A stretch of 64,000 bases of DNA from Haemophilus parainfluenzae (GTDB lineage Bacteria > Pseudomonadota > Gammaproteobacteria > Enterobacterales > Pasteurellaceae): contig NZ_UGHY01000002.1 of NCBI RefSeq assembly GCF_900450995.1, positions 2,041,001 to 2,105,000 on the forward strand, written 5' to 3'. Below the pieces are notes generated by a model. The model saw only the letters and a list, made by a program, of their open reading frames with translations, searched no databases and was not told where the DNA came from. A program made the position numbers and the translations under genes. This document shows, piece after piece, positions 35,805 to 45,713 of this stretch; position 1 is the stretch's first letter, and each line of letters begins with the position of its first letter.

Positions 35805-37736
35805 TTATTCTCGAGCAAGGGCTGTGATTGGATCTAATTGTGCTGCGCGTTTTGCCGGCATATAACCGAAGATCACACCAATCAAGGTTGAGAAGACCAC
35901 TGCGGCAATAATTGAGCCAGTTGAGAATGCCATCGTAAAGTCAGTCATAAATACGTTAAAGAGCAGACCGATTAAACCTGAAAGCAGAATACCTGTCACG
36001 CCGCCAATTAAACAAATCAGCACGGCTTCAATTAAAAATTGTTGCAGAATATTAAATTGTCTCGCACCAATAGCCATGCGCACACCAATTTCTTTGGTTC
36101 GTTCTGTTACGGAAACCAACATAATATTCATTACACCAATACCACCAACGATCAATGAAATAAAGGCGATAGAGGAAATGAGCAATTTCATCGTGCCTGT
36201 TGTGCTTTCAATAGTTTGTTTAATGGTATCGCTATTCATGATGAAGAAATCTTTTTTACCATGACGCATGGTGAGCAATTCAGTAATTCCTTTTTCAGCA
36301 ACAGTCGTATTGACGGAATCATCTACTTTTACGGTAATCGAGCCAATTTTTTTACTGCCCGAAATACGATTCATCACGGTAGTATAAGGGGCATAGATAT
36401 TAAGTGAACTGCTTGCACCGCCCATTTGTTTATCAGATACCACGCCAATAATGCGTAATGGACGTTTATTAAACATCACGATTTTGCCGATAGGATTTTC
36501 ATCAGGGAAAATGGATTTTTTCGCACTTTCATCGATTAAGGCCACTTGATTGTTATCCGCCACATCTTGAGCTGAAAATAAATTGCCTGATTTTAGTTTT
36601 AAACCATCTACATCAAAATATTGTTCGCTCACACCTTTTAAACTGGTCGAGGAGAAAGTCTGGTTACCATAAATTAATGTGCCACTTGATGAGCTATTTG
36701 GCGTGACGCTTTGTACATAGCTTTGTTGGTTTAAGGCAGTGGCATCATTAATCGTAAGATTTTGCATTTGTTCAGCACGACGATCACCAAAGCCTGTACC
36801 ATTAAAAATCGTCATGGTACTTGTACCAATGCCTTTAATGTTAGCCAAGATTTTTTGTTGAGAACCGTTTCCCAATGCCACAACGGAAACCACAGATGTA
36901 ATCCCGATAATAATCCCGAGCATGGTTAAAAGAGAACGCATTTTGTGGGCGATAATGGCACTCACAGACATACGAAAAGCTTCAACAAATTGATCTTTGC
37001 TGAATCCAAAGTGCGGTTTAGATTTGGTTGGATTTTCGACCGCACTTTTTACCGTTTCTTTTTGCGTATCACCAATGATTTCGCCATCTTTAATTTCAAT
37101 CACGCGATTGGCACTGGCGGCAATTTCGCGATCATGGGTTACCATAATAATAGTGTGGCCTTCTGCGTGTAATTGACGCAGAATTTCCATCACATTTTGA
37201 CCGCTTTGTGAATCCAATGCACCAGTGGGTTCATCGGCTAAAATAATTTCACCGCCATTCATCAACGCACGCGCAATACTCACACGTTGTTGCTGACCAC
37301 CAGAAAGCTGGCTTGGTTTATTTTGCCATTTATCGCCTAAACCTAATTTTTCTAAAAGTTGTTTTGCACGAGAAAGACGTTTTTCTTGCGACATCCCCGC
37401 ATAAATTGCAGGTAAGGCGACGTTTTCTGCTGCGGTCAAGCTCGACAATAAGTTATAGCGTTGGAAAATAAAGCCGAATTTTTGGCTACGTAAATCTGAA
37501 AGCTGATCTTTGCTTAGTTCAATGGTTTCTTTCCCATTGATTTTGTAAGAACCACTGGTTGCCGTATCCAAGCATCCGATGATATTCATCAAGGTCGATT
37601 TACCCGAACCCGATTGCCCAATAATCGCGACGAAATCGCCTTTTTCTATATTTAAAGAGACATTTTTTAAAATATGAACACGATTTTCGCCTTCACCGAA
37701 GTAACGGTTGAGATCCTTAATTTCAATAATATTCAT
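35805..37736 (-). CDS. macB: MacB-type ABC transporter (ATPase fused to permease)
   Basis: 643 aa. The ABC domain has Walker A GQSGSGKST, signature LSGGQQQRVSIARAL and Walker B IILADEPTGALD (residues about 1-220). The membrane half has one span after the linker, a large periplasmic domain, then three spans (MKLLISSIAFISLIVGGIGV; VLICLIGGVTGILLSGLIG), the type VII mechanotransmission fold. Exports macrolides, peptides or lipid-like substrates together with MacA and the outer-membrane channel. The linker between the two halves is encoded by an inverted USS pair (37009-37047). Confidence 0.95.
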   Translation of the reverse strand: MNIIEIKDLNRYFGEGENRVHILKNVSLNIEKGDFVAIIGQSGSGKSTLMNIIGCLDTATSGSYKINGKETIELSKDQLSDLRSQKFGFIFQRYNLLSSLTAAENVALPAIYAGMSQEKRLSRAKQLLEKLGLGDKWQNKPSQLSGGQQQRVSIARALMNGGEIILADEPTGALDSQSGQNVMEILRQLHAEGHTIIMVTHDREIAASANRVIEIKDGEIIGDTQKETVKSAVENPTKSKPHFGFSKDQFVEAFRMSVSAIIAHKMRSLLTMLGIIIGITSVVSVVALGNGSQQKILANIKGIGTSTMTIFNGTGFGDRRAEQMQNLTINDATALNQQSYVQSVTPNSSSSGTLIYGNQTFSSTSLKGVSEQYFDVDGLKLKSGNLFSAQDVADNNQVALIDESAKKSIFPDENPIGKIVMFNKRPLRIIGVVSDKQMGGASSSLNIYAPYTTVMNRISGSKKIGSITVKVDDSVNTTVAEKGITELLTMRHGKKDFFIMNSDTIKQTIESTTGTMKLLISSIAFISLIVGGIGVMNIMLVSVTERTKEIGVRMAIGARQFNILQQFLIEAVLICLIGGVTGILLSGLIGLLFNVFMTDFTMAFSTGSIIAAVVFSTLIGVIFGYMPAKRAAQLDPITALARE

Positions 37737-37754
37737 TAATTTTCTACCGCACTT

Positions 37755-38936
37755 TTAGAACATTCTTGGACCACGAGGCATCGAGCCAACTTGTTCACCA
37801 TTCGTGACTTGCGACACGATGACTTTTTCACCTTCGTTTAAACCCGATTTGATTTCAGTTTTGAAATCATTTTGAACACCGGTTTCAACTTCGCGAGATT
37901 CAGGCTGATTTTTGTCATTCAATACATTTACAAAGCTTTTGCCATCACGTTTTTGAATAGCCATATTGGAAACCAATAACACATCTTTCGCGTTGGCAAT
38001 TTTGATGTTATTTTCTGTCGTCATTCCGATGCGTAAAGTACGATCTGGGTTATCAATCAAAACATTGGCGTAATAGTAGATCGCACTGGTCGGTGAGCTG
38101 CTACTTGAACTCGTCGAAGATGATGTTGAAGAATTATCACTTGTTGTAGTATTGGCTGGATCAACCGAATCAATGACAGAGTGATACACGGTTTGGCTAT
38201 CCGATAAAATAGTAAAACTCACTTCTTGACCTGCTTTAACTTTGGTAATGTCACCTTCTGAAATCTCAGGCTTAATTTTCATTTTGCTTAAATCGGCAAT
38301 GGTTACAATTGTTGGCGTCGTTTGGTTGGCATTAACGGTTTGACCTTCTGAAACAGGCACAGAAATAACGGTACCATCCATTGGTGCGGTGATTTTGGTG
38401 TAACCCACATTGGTTTCAGCGGTATTCACTTCAATTTCAGCTTGTTTGATATTGGCTTCAATGGCTTCCATTTCGGCTTTTGCATTATCAAGGGTGCTTT
38501 TTGCGGTATTCACACTATCTAAAGACGTGGCTTTTTGCGTATAAAGTTTTGATAAGCGGTTATAGCTTGAAAGAGCAACATCATAAGCGGTTTTCTTCGC
38601 TTTTAATTGTGCTTGATAGCTCACCAATGCGGCCTTTTTGGTATTTAAGGTATTAATTTGTGTGGTAGAATCAATATCTGCGATCATTTCGCCTTTTTTG
38701 ATTTCTTGCCCTAATTTGACATAGAGTTTGGTTATTTTACCCGAAGCTTGGGCACCGACATCGACTTCATTCACACTTTCAACTGAGCCAGAAGCGACAA
38801 CGGTTTTTTCCACATTGCCACGGGTAACTGATTCAGTAAGATAGGTTGTTTCTTGCTTGCTGTTGCTTGAGAAAAAATAATAAGCTGCGCCAGCAGCAAC
38901 GAGTAATCCGAGTAAAATAAAAAAGCGTTTTTTCAT
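37755..38936 (-). CDS. macA: MacA-type periplasmic adaptor of efflux pump
   Basis: 393 aa from the ATG at 38936 (MKKRFFILLGLLV); an upstream in-frame start would add 14 residues over the operator region and is rejected. One N-terminal membrane anchor, a split biotinyl-lipoyl domain (VDVGAQASGKITKLYVKLG and KITAPMDGTVISVPV), an alpha-hairpin, and beta-barrel domains. A serine-rich insert (about residues 269-283) lies in the barrel region and is unusual for MacA. The stop is 18 bases before macB. First gene of the efflux operon. Confidence 0.93.
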   Translation of the reverse strand: MKKRFFILLGLLVAAGAAYYFFSSNSKQETTYLTESVTRGNVEKTVVASGSVESVNEVDVGAQASGKITKLYVKLGQEIKKGEMIADIDSTTQINTLNTKKAALVSYQAQLKAKKTAYDVALSSYNRLSKLYTQKATSLDSVNTAKSTLDNAKAEMEAIEANIKQAEIEVNTAETNVGYTKITAPMDGTVISVPVSEGQTVNANQTTPTIVTIADLSKMKIKPEISEGDITKVKAGQEVSFTILSDSQTVYHSVIDSVDPANTTTSDNSSTSSSTSSSSSSPTSAIYYYANVLIDNPDRTLRIGMTTENNIKIANAKDVLLVSNMAIQKRDGKSFVNVLNDKNQPESREVETGVQNDFKTEIKSGLNEGEKVIVSQVTNGEQVGSMPRGPRMF

Positions 38937-38961
38937 AAAGATTTTGCCATCCAAAATAAAA

Positions 38962-38979
38962 AATGAACATTTGTTCATT
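38962..38979. promoter_or_regulatory. Palindromic operator candidate, TetR/AcrR type
   Basis: AATGAACA-TT-TGTTCATT is a perfect 8-2-8 inverted repeat 26 bases before the macA start. TetR/AcrR-type repressors commonly bind such sites at efflux operons; no tetR gene is in the window, so the regulator would be elsewhere. Confidence 0.6.
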
Positions 38980-39097
38980 AAAGGGTATTCTAAAGGTTAA
39001 CTTTTCAGTTTGCACGAAAAATCTTCAAATTAGACCTAAAAAATCCTAAAAAATTCAGTGTTAATTCGATGAAAGTGCGGTTAGTTTTGGGATCAAA

Positions 39098-39126
39098 TTC
39101 ACAACGCCTGACTTTTCGTATAGAAT
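39098..39126 (+). promoter_or_regulatory. glnS promoter candidate
   Basis: TTCACA (39098-39103), 17-base spacer, TAGAAT (39121-39126), 33 bases before the glnS ATG. Confidence 0.45.
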
Positions 39127-39158
39127 GGGGTAATTATTTTCAATTTATTGAGAAATTT

Positions 39159-40832
39159 ATGAGCAATACAGCACACACTCTAGAAAATGCGGAAAATACC
39201 CGCACACATAACTTCATTACTCAAATTATTGATGAAGATTTAGCTTCGGGTAAACACAAAAGTGTTCATACTCGTTTTCCGCCTGAGCCGAACGGCTATT
39301 TACATATCGGCCACGCAAAATCTATTTGTTTAAACTTTGGTTTAGCAAAAGAATATCAAGGTTTATGTAACCTACGTTTTGACGATACCAATCCTGTAAA
39401 AGAAGACGTGGAATATGTAGATTCCATCAAAGCTGACGTGGAGTGGTTAGGTTTCAAATGGGAAGGGGAACCGCGTTATGCATCTGATTACTTCGATGCG
39501 CTTTATGGCTATGCCATTGAATTAATTAAAAAAGGCTTGGCTTATGTGGATGAGCTTTCTCCAGAAGAAATGCGTGAATATCGTGGTACCTTAACCGAGC
39601 CAGGTAAAAACAGCCCATATCGTGACCGCACTGTTGAAGAAAACTTAGCTTTATTTGAAAAAATGAAGAAGGGTGAGTTTGCAGAGGGTAAAGCAAGTTT
39701 ACGTGCAAAAATTGATATGGCATCGCCATTTATGGTCATGCGTGATCCAGTAATTTATCGTATTAAATTTGCAAGCCATCACCAAACAGGTGACAAATGG
39801 TGCATTTATCCAATGTACGATTTTACTCATTGTATCTCTGATGCAATCGAGCGTATTACTCATTCGATCTGTACATTAGAATTCCAAGATAACCGTCGTT
39901 TATATGACTGGGTGTTGGAAAATATCAGTATTGAGCGTCCATTACCGCATCAATATGAATTCTCTCGTTTGAATTTAGAAGGCACGTTAACGTCTAAGCG
40001 TAAATTATTGAAATTAGTAAATGACGGCATTGTGGATGGTTGGAACGATCCGCGTATGCCAACGATTTCAGGTTTACGTCGTCGCGGTTATACCCCTGCT
40101 TCGTTACGTGAATTCTGCCGTCGTATCGGTGTGACGAAACAAGATAACGTCGTAGAGTATTCTGCACTTGAGGCTTGTATTCGTGAGGATTTAAACGAAA
40201 ATGCACCACGCGCAATGGCTGTGATTGATCCTGTTCGTGTCGTGATTGAAAACTTTGAAGGCGAAGAAACCTTAACGGCACCAAATCATCCAAATCGCCC
40301 TGAATTAGGTGAGCGTCAATTACCGTTTACGAAAGAGCTTTATATTGATCGAGCAGACTTCCGTGAGGAGGCGAACAAACAATATAAACGCTTAGTATTA
40401 GGTAAAGAAGTGCGTTTACGTAACGCTTATGTGATTAAAGCTGAACGTGTCGAAAAAGATGCAAATGGTGAAATCACCACGATCTTCTGTACTTACGATC
40501 CTGAAACGTTAGGTAAAAATCCAGCGGATAGCCGTAAAGTTAAAGGTGTTATTCACTGGGTTTCTGCTGCACATAATCACCCAGCTGAATTCCGTTTGTA
40601 TGATCGCTTATTTACCGTGCCAAATCCAGGTGCTGAAGATGATATTGAAAGCGTGTTAAATCCACATTCTCTCGTGGTAAAACATGGTTTTGTTGAACAA
40701 AGCTTGGCTAAAGCAGAAGCAGAGAAAGGTTATCAATTTGAACGTGAAGGTTATTTCTGTGCAGATAGTAAAGATAGCCGTCCTGAACATTTGGTATTTA
40801 ATTTAACAGTAAGCTTAAAAGAAGGCTTCTAA
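39159..40832 (+). CDS. glnS: Glutaminyl-tRNA synthetase
   Basis: Charges tRNA-Gln. 557 aa from the ATG at 39159 (MSNTAHT); the frame is open 30 codons further upstream, but that part covers the promoter and a USS and is not conserved. [16 protein letters not shown] carries the HIGH motif, [13 protein letters not shown] is typical of Gln[13 protein letters not shown] is the KMSKS-like loop, and the C-terminal anticodon beta-barrels follow ([25 protein letters not shown]). Ended by an inverted USS pair. Confidence 0.97.
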   Translation: MSNTAHTLENAENTRTHNFITQIIDEDLASGKHKSVHTRFPPEPNGYLHIGHAKSICLNFGLAKEYQGLCNLRFDDTNPVKEDVEYVDSIKADVEWLGFKWEGEPRYASDYFDALYGYAIELIKKGLAYVDELSPEEMREYRGTLTEPGKNSPYRDRTVEENLALFEKMKKGEFAEGKASLRAKIDMASPFMVMRDPVIYRIKFASHHQTGDKWCIYPMYDFTHCISDAIERITHSICTLEFQDNRRLYDWVLENISIERPLPHQYEFSRLNLEGTLTSKRKLLKLVNDGIVDGWNDPRMPTISGLRRRGYTPASLREFCRRIGVTKQDNVVEYSALEACIREDLNENAPRAMAVIDPVRVVIENFEGEETLTAPNHPNRPELGERQLPFTKELYIDRADFREEANKQYKRLVLGKEVRLRNAYVIKAERVEKDANGEITTIFCTYDPETLGKNPADSRKVKGVIHWVSAAHNHPAEFRLYDRLFTVPNPGAEDDIESVLNPHSLVVKHGFVEQSLAKAEAEKGYQFEREGYFCADSKDSRPEHLVFNLTVSLKEGF

Positions 40833-40844
40833 TTTTAATCAACC

Positions 40845-40884
40845 AAGTGCGGTCAAAATAAATGCGATTTTGACCGCACTTTTT
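40845..40884. terminator. Inverted USS pair terminator after glnS
   Basis: Perfect 15-bp stem AAGTGCGGTCAAAAT / ATTTTGACCGCACTT with a 7-base loop and Ts after. Confidence 0.9.
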
Positions 40885-40897
40885 ATTTGTATTAACT

Positions 40898-41350
40898 ATG
40901 CAACTTGAACCTAATTTTTGGCAAACAAAATCCCTGCTTGAAATGACAGAATCCGAATGGGAAGCCTTATGTGATGGCTGCGGAAAATGCTGTTATCGAA
41001 AATACATTCAAGGGCGAGGCAAGCGTGAAAAACTCTATTACACACGCATTGCTTGTAATCTATTAGATGTGGAAACTGGAAAGTGCGGTAATTATTCAGA
41101 GCGTTTTAAAATTGAAACCGACTGCACCAAGCTCACCAAAAAGAATTTACCTGATTTTCATTGGTTGCCTGACACTTGCGCTTATCGTTTGCTTTATGAA
41201 GGAAAAACGCTCCCTGAATGGCATCCGCTTATTTCTGGTGATTCAGATTCCTTGAAAAATGCTGATGTTTTAATCATAAATGGTGTTCATGAACGCGATG
41301 TGATTGATTGGTTTGAATTTATTATTGACGAAGATCACACTTTTAAATAA
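40898..41350 (+). CDS. ycgN: YcgN family cysteine-cluster protein (UPF0260)
   Basis: 150 aa with the conserved cysteine pattern CDGCGKCCYRK near residue 26 and further cysteines (IACNLLDVETGKCGNY, TDCTKL, PDTCAYR), probably binding zinc or an Fe-S cluster. Function unknown. In Haemophilus it lies directly before malQ, as here. A separate promoter lies between the two genes. Confidence 0.92.
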   Translation: MQLEPNFWQTKSLLEMTESEWEALCDGCGKCCYRKYIQGRGKREKLYYTRIACNLLDVETGKCGNYSERFKIETDCTKLTKKNLPDFHWLPDTCAYRLLYEGKTLPEWHPLISGDSDSLKNADVLIINGVHERDVIDWFEFIIDEDHTFK

Positions 41351-41356
41351 AGCCGG

Positions 41357-41384
41357 TTGTCATCACTTTCAGCTTGGTTATAAT
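41357..41384 (+). promoter_or_regulatory. malQ-glg operon promoter
   Basis: TTGTCA (41357-41362), 16-base spacer, TATAAT (41379-41384), 37 bases before the malQ ATG. Closest match to consensus in the gap; likely drives malQ and the glycogen genes. Confidence 0.65.
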
Positions 41385-41420
41385 CCCTAACAAGAGTTAT
41401 ACAGTTGTCATGTGGTGTCT

Positions 41421-43511
41421 ATGCAAATCTCGGATTCTCTCAAACAAAAAGCAGAAAAATGCGGTATCGCACTTTCTCATTATGATATTGATGGACATCT
41501 TATTTTCGCAGATGAAAAGACGGTTTCAACTTTTGTTGAGCTTTTGCAGCCTCCGCCAAAAGCGAAAGGACAGTTTGACGATGTACTGGCTGCATTTGAA
41601 AATGAACCGATTGATTATCGACTCAATCGTTTAGATTTGTCGCCTTCCTATGAATATCGTTATCAGCTAATTAATGAATCTAATGCAATTCTGCTAGAAA
41701 AAACACTTTCAAATTTATCCGTACTTTCCTTGCCTCCACTTCCTTTTGGCTATTATCAATTATCTATTTTTTCTGATATTGAACAGTACCGCGTTTGTTT
41801 ACTTATTTCTCCTAAAACAGCGTTTCTACCACCCGTATTAAAAAATAAAAAAGTGTGGGGGGTGAATGTGCAACTTTACAGTTTACGCTCAGAACAAAAC
41901 TGGGGCATTGGAGATTTTGGTGATTTAGCCACTTTAATTGAACAAAGTGCAAAACAAGGTGCCGATTATGTGGGAATTAATCCATTACATTTGCCGTATC
42001 CTGCTGTGCCAAACTGGGCTAGTCCTTATAGTTCATCCTCTCGTCGTTGGTTGAATTTTTTATATTTAGCGATTCCAAAGTTACCAGAATTTAAGCGTTG
42101 CCGTTCTGTGCAAAATTGGTTTAAGCGTGAGGATATTCAAGCAAAAATTGTTGCTTTACGTGAAAGTGATTGCGTCGATTATTCTTCAATATTGGGTTTA
42201 AAATTAACCGCACTTGAGTCCCTGTTTGATTTCTTTCAACGTAGCCAATCCGCTGAAATTGTGACACGTCGAAAAATCTTTGCTGAGTATTTAAAAAACA
42301 AAGGTGAACCTTTGTTGTTACAGGGGCTATTTAATGTATTAGATTTACAAGAACACGCCGATCATCAAGCAGAAGAAAATAGCATCGGTTGGCTTGGCTG
42401 GCGTAAGGAATGGCAACATTTAAGTGCGGCAAAAAGAAAAGCCCTATTAAAAACGCACCATCAGAAAATCCAATTTTTTGCTTGGTTGCAATGGCTTACG
42501 GAAGAACAGCTTTCTGCATTACAAAATCTTTGTAAACAGTCTGGTATGAAATTGGGTATTTATGGCGATTTAGCGGTGAATAGTTCTCGTGGCAGTGCTG
42601 ATGTATGGAGCGATCCCGATTTATATTGTGTAAATGCCTCTATTGGCGCACCACCTGATCCGTTAGGTCCCGTCGGGCAAAATTGGAATTTGCCACCTTA
42701 TAATCCAACAGTGCTAAAAGCACGTGGCTTTGCACCATTTATCGATATGCTACGTGCCAATATGCAATATTTCGGTGTGCTACGCATCGATCATGTTATG
42801 GGCTTATTTCGTTTGTGGTGGATTCCAGAGGGAAAAACCGCGGCTGACGGTGCTTATGTACATTATCCTTTTGATGAATTAATGGCGATTCTTGCCATTG
42901 AAAGTGTGCGCAATGAATGTTTGATTATTGGTGAAGATCTCGGCACTGTGCCTGATGAAGTGCGGTGGAAATTAAACGAGTTTCAAATTTTCTCTTATTT
43001 TGTATTGTATTTTGCCCAACGAAATGGCGAATTTCCTCGTATATCTGATTATCCTCGAAATGCTTATGCCACTATTGGTACGCATGATGTTCCCTCATTA
43101 CAAAGTTTTTGGCATTGTCGTGATTTAGAATTATTTAATCAACTCGGTATTCTAAATGGAGAAGTACTCAAGCAAAAATACGATCAACGTGTCATGGATA
43201 AACAAGCCTTATTAAATCGTTTACATCGTGATAATTATTTACCGCCGCATTATGAAGGTGATGCGCTTTCTATGGCGATGCACGATCATTTAAACAGAAT
43301 GATCCATCATTATTTAGCGGAAAGTAACAGCCGATTGATTGGTGTGCAATTAGAAAATTTACTTAGTCAAGAAATCAGTTTTAATTTGCCGGGCACCTCA
43401 AATGAATACCCAAACTGGTGCAAGAAACTTGCTAAACCGTTAGCGTTTATTTTTGGCAATGAGGCTTTAAAAACGCTCTTTGTGCAAATTAACCAAGGGC
43501 GAAATGTATAA
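41421..43511 (+). CDS. malQ: 4-alpha-glucanotransferase (amylomaltase)
   Basis: GH77 enzyme that moves glucan segments between maltodextrins. 696 aa from the ATG at 41421; a GTG nine bases earlier is possible. Seen: LYSLRSEQNWGIGDFGDL, YGDLAVNSSRGSADVWSDP, nucleophile region VLRIDHVMGLFRLWW, acid/base region IIGEDLGTVPDEV, and TIGTHDVPSL. First gene of the glycogen operon, 9 bases before glgB. It trims the short glucans released by GlgP and GlgX. Confidence 0.95.
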   Translation: MQISDSLKQKAEKCGIALSHYDIDGHLIFADEKTVSTFVELLQPPPKAKGQFDDVLAAFENEPIDYRLNRLDLSPSYEYRYQLINESNAILLEKTLSNLSVLSLPPLPFGYYQLSIFSDIEQYRVCLLISPKTAFLPPVLKNKKVWGVNVQLYSLRSEQNWGIGDFGDLATLIEQSAKQGADYVGINPLHLPYPAVPNWASPYSSSSRRWLNFLYLAIPKLPEFKRCRSVQNWFKREDIQAKIVALRESDCVDYSSILGLKLTALESLFDFFQRSQSAEIVTRRKIFAEYLKNKGEPLLLQGLFNVLDLQEHADHQAEENSIGWLGWRKEWQHLSAAKRKALLKTHHQKIQFFAWLQWLTEEQLSALQNLCKQSGMKLGIYGDLAVNSSRGSADVWSDPDLYCVNASIGAPPDPLGPVGQNWNLPPYNPTVLKARGFAPFIDMLRANMQYFGVLRIDHVMGLFRLWWIPEGKTAADGAYVHYPFDELMAILAIESVRNECLIIGEDLGTVPDEVRWKLNEFQIFSYFVLYFAQRNGEFPRISDYPRNAYATIGTHDVPSLQSFWHCRDLELFNQLGILNGEVLKQKYDQRVMDKQALLNRLHRDNYLPPHYEGDALSMAMHDHLNRMIHHYLAESNSRLIGVQLENLLSQEISFNLPGTSNEYPNWCKKLAKPLAFIFGNEALKTLFVQINQGRNV

Positions 43512-43520
43512 GGAGTAAAT

Positions 43521-45710
43521 ATGACAACCGCAGTAACACAAGCAATTATTGATAGTTTTTATAATGCGAGCAATGGCGATCCTTTTGCTACGCTTGGTAT
43601 GCACGAAACTGAGCGAGGAATTGAAATCCGTACGTTATTGCCAGAAGCCAATCGAGTGGTAGTGATTGAGCGTGAAAGTGGTAAAGAAATAACGGAACTG
43701 GATTGCGTTGATGAGCGTGGCTTTTTTGTTGGTGTTATTCTAAATTGTCGTCATTTTTTTGCTTATCAATTACAGGTTTTTTGGGGCAATGAATCGCAAA
43801 TAGTCGAAGATCCTTATCGTTTTCATCCTATGATTGATGATTTAGAACAATGGCTACTTTCTGAAGGTTCTATGCTTCGCCCCTATGAAGTGCTTGGTGC
43901 GCATTTTATGGAATGTGATGGTGTGAGCGGGGTGAATTTCCGTTTATGGGCACCTAATGCAAGACGAGTTTCTATTGTAGGTGATTTCAACTATTGGGAT
44001 GGTCGCCGTCATCCTATGCGTTTTCATCTAAAAAGTGGTGTTTGGGAGCTATTTTTACCAAAAGCCAGTTTAGGACAGCTCTATAAGTTTGAATTAATTG
44101 ATTGTCATGGCAATCTTCGTTTGAAAGCCGATCCATTTGCCTTTAGTTCGCAACTTCGCCCTGATACAGCATCGCAAGTGAGTGCATTACCAAATGTTGT
44201 CGAAATGACGGAACAACGTCGTCAAGCAAATCAAACGAATCAACCGATTTCCATTTATGAAGTGCATTTGGGATCTTGGCGTCGTAATTTAGAAAACAAT
44301 TTTTGGCTAGATTACGATCAAATTGCTGATGAACTCATTCCTTATGTAAAAGATATGGGCTTCACCCATATAGAATTTTTACCGCTTTCTGAATTTCCAT
44401 TTGATGGTTCTTGGGGCTATCAACCACTTGGACTTTATTCGCCAACCAGTCGCTTTGGTTCACCTGAGGCATTCCGCCGTTTAGTAAAACGTGCACATGA
44501 AGCAGGAATTAATGTGATTTTAGATTGGGTGCCTGGTCATTTCCCAAGTGATACACATGGTTTAGTCGCATTTGATGGTACGGCTTTATATGAGCATGAA
44601 GATCCTCGCGAAGGTTATCATCAAGATTGGAATACCTTGATTTATAACTATGGGCGTAATGAGGTCAAAAATTTCTTATCCAGTAATGCACTGTATTGGC
44701 TTGAACGCTTTGGTGTAGATGGTATTCGCGTGGATGCCGTGGCTTCGATGATTTACCGTGATTACAGCCGTGCGGAAGGGGAGTGGATTCCAAATCAATA
44801 TGGCGGACGTGAAAACTTAGAAGCCATTGAATTTTTAAAACATACCAACTGGAAAATTCACAGTGAAATGGCGGGGGCAATTTCTATTGCGGAAGAATCT
44901 ACCTCTTTTGCTGGTGTGACTCACCCGAGTGAAAACGGTGGATTGGGCTTTAACTTTAAATGGAATATGGGCTGGATGAACGATACGCTCGCCTATATGC
45001 AGCTTGATCCAATTTACCGCCAATATCATCACAATAAAATGACTTTTGGGATGATGTATCAATACAGTGAAAATTTTGTGCTACCGCTTTCGCATGATGA
45101 AGTGGTTCATGGCAAATATTCGCTTCTCGATAAAATGCCAGGAGATGCGTGGCAAAAATTTGCGAACTTACGTGCTTACTACGGTTATATGTGGGGGCAC
45201 CCGGGTAAAAAATTGCTCTTTATGGGCAATGAATTTGCTCAAGGTCGTGAGTGGAATTACGAAGAAAGTTTGGACTGGTTCTTGCTTGATGAAAATATCG
45301 GTGGTGGCTGGCATAAAGGTGTTTTGCAATTAGTAAAAGATTTGAATCATATTTACCGAGAAAACTCACCACTCTTTGAACTGGATTATTCACCTGAAGG
45401 CTTTGATTGGCTTGTCGTTGATGATGCGGCAAATTCTGTATTTGCTTTTGAGCGTCGCAGCTCAAATGATGAGCGCATTATTGTTATCAGTAACTTCACA
45501 CCTGTGCCACGCCATAATTACCGTATTGGGGTAAATGTTGCAGGCACTTATGAAGAAATTCTGAATACTGATTCTATGTATTATCAAGGCTCAAACGTGG
45601 GCAATTTTGGCTATGTAACAAGTGAAGAAATTAAAAGCCATGGACGAGAAAATTCTATTTCGATTTCTATTCCACCGTTGGCGACAGTTTATTTGAAATA
45701 CAATTTGTAA
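43521..45710 (+). CDS. glgB: 1,4-alpha-glucan branching enzyme
   Basis: GH13 enzyme that makes alpha-1,6 branches in glycogen. 729 aa, standard length with N1 domain, CBM48 ([20 protein letters not shown]), catalytic barrel and C-terminal beta domain. Catalytic motifs: nucleophile [17 protein letters not shown], acid/base in [15 protein letters not shown] (here MAGA replaces the more common IAEE position one segment earlier), and [12 protein letters not shown]. Start ATG follows AAGGAG. Tightly packed with malQ and glgX. Confidence 0.96.
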   Translation: MTTAVTQAIIDSFYNASNGDPFATLGMHETERGIEIRTLLPEANRVVVIERESGKEITELDCVDERGFFVGVILNCRHFFAYQLQVFWGNESQIVEDPYRFHPMIDDLEQWLLSEGSMLRPYEVLGAHFMECDGVSGVNFRLWAPNARRVSIVGDFNYWDGRRHPMRFHLKSGVWELFLPKASLGQLYKFELIDCHGNLRLKADPFAFSSQLRPDTASQVSALPNVVEMTEQRRQANQTNQPISIYEVHLGSWRRNLENNFWLDYDQIADELIPYVKDMGFTHIEFLPLSEFPFDGSWGYQPLGLYSPTSRFGSPEAFRRLVKRAHEAGINVILDWVPGHFPSDTHGLVAFDGTALYEHEDPREGYHQDWNTLIYNYGRNEVKNFLSSNALYWLERFGVDGIRVDAVASMIYRDYSRAEGEWIPNQYGGRENLEAIEFLKHTNWKIHSEMAGAISIAEESTSFAGVTHPSENGGLGFNFKWNMGWMNDTLAYMQLDPIYRQYHHNKMTFGMMYQYSENFVLPLSHDEVVHGKYSLLDKMPGDAWQKFANLRAYYGYMWGHPGKKLLFMGNEFAQGREWNYEESLDWFLLDENIGGGWHKGVLQLVKDLNHIYRENSPLFELDYSPEGFDWLVVDDAANSVFAFERRSSNDERIIVISNFTPVPRHNYRIGVNVAGTYEEILNTDSMYYQGSNVGNFGYVTSEEIKSHGRENSISISIPPLATVYLKYNL

Positions 45711-45713
45711 GAT

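Noticed and set aside
39069..39158. Longer glnS start
   Set aside because: Covers a USS and the promoter candidate, adds 30 residues absent from GlnRS, and the ATG at 39159 has a usable ribosome binding site.
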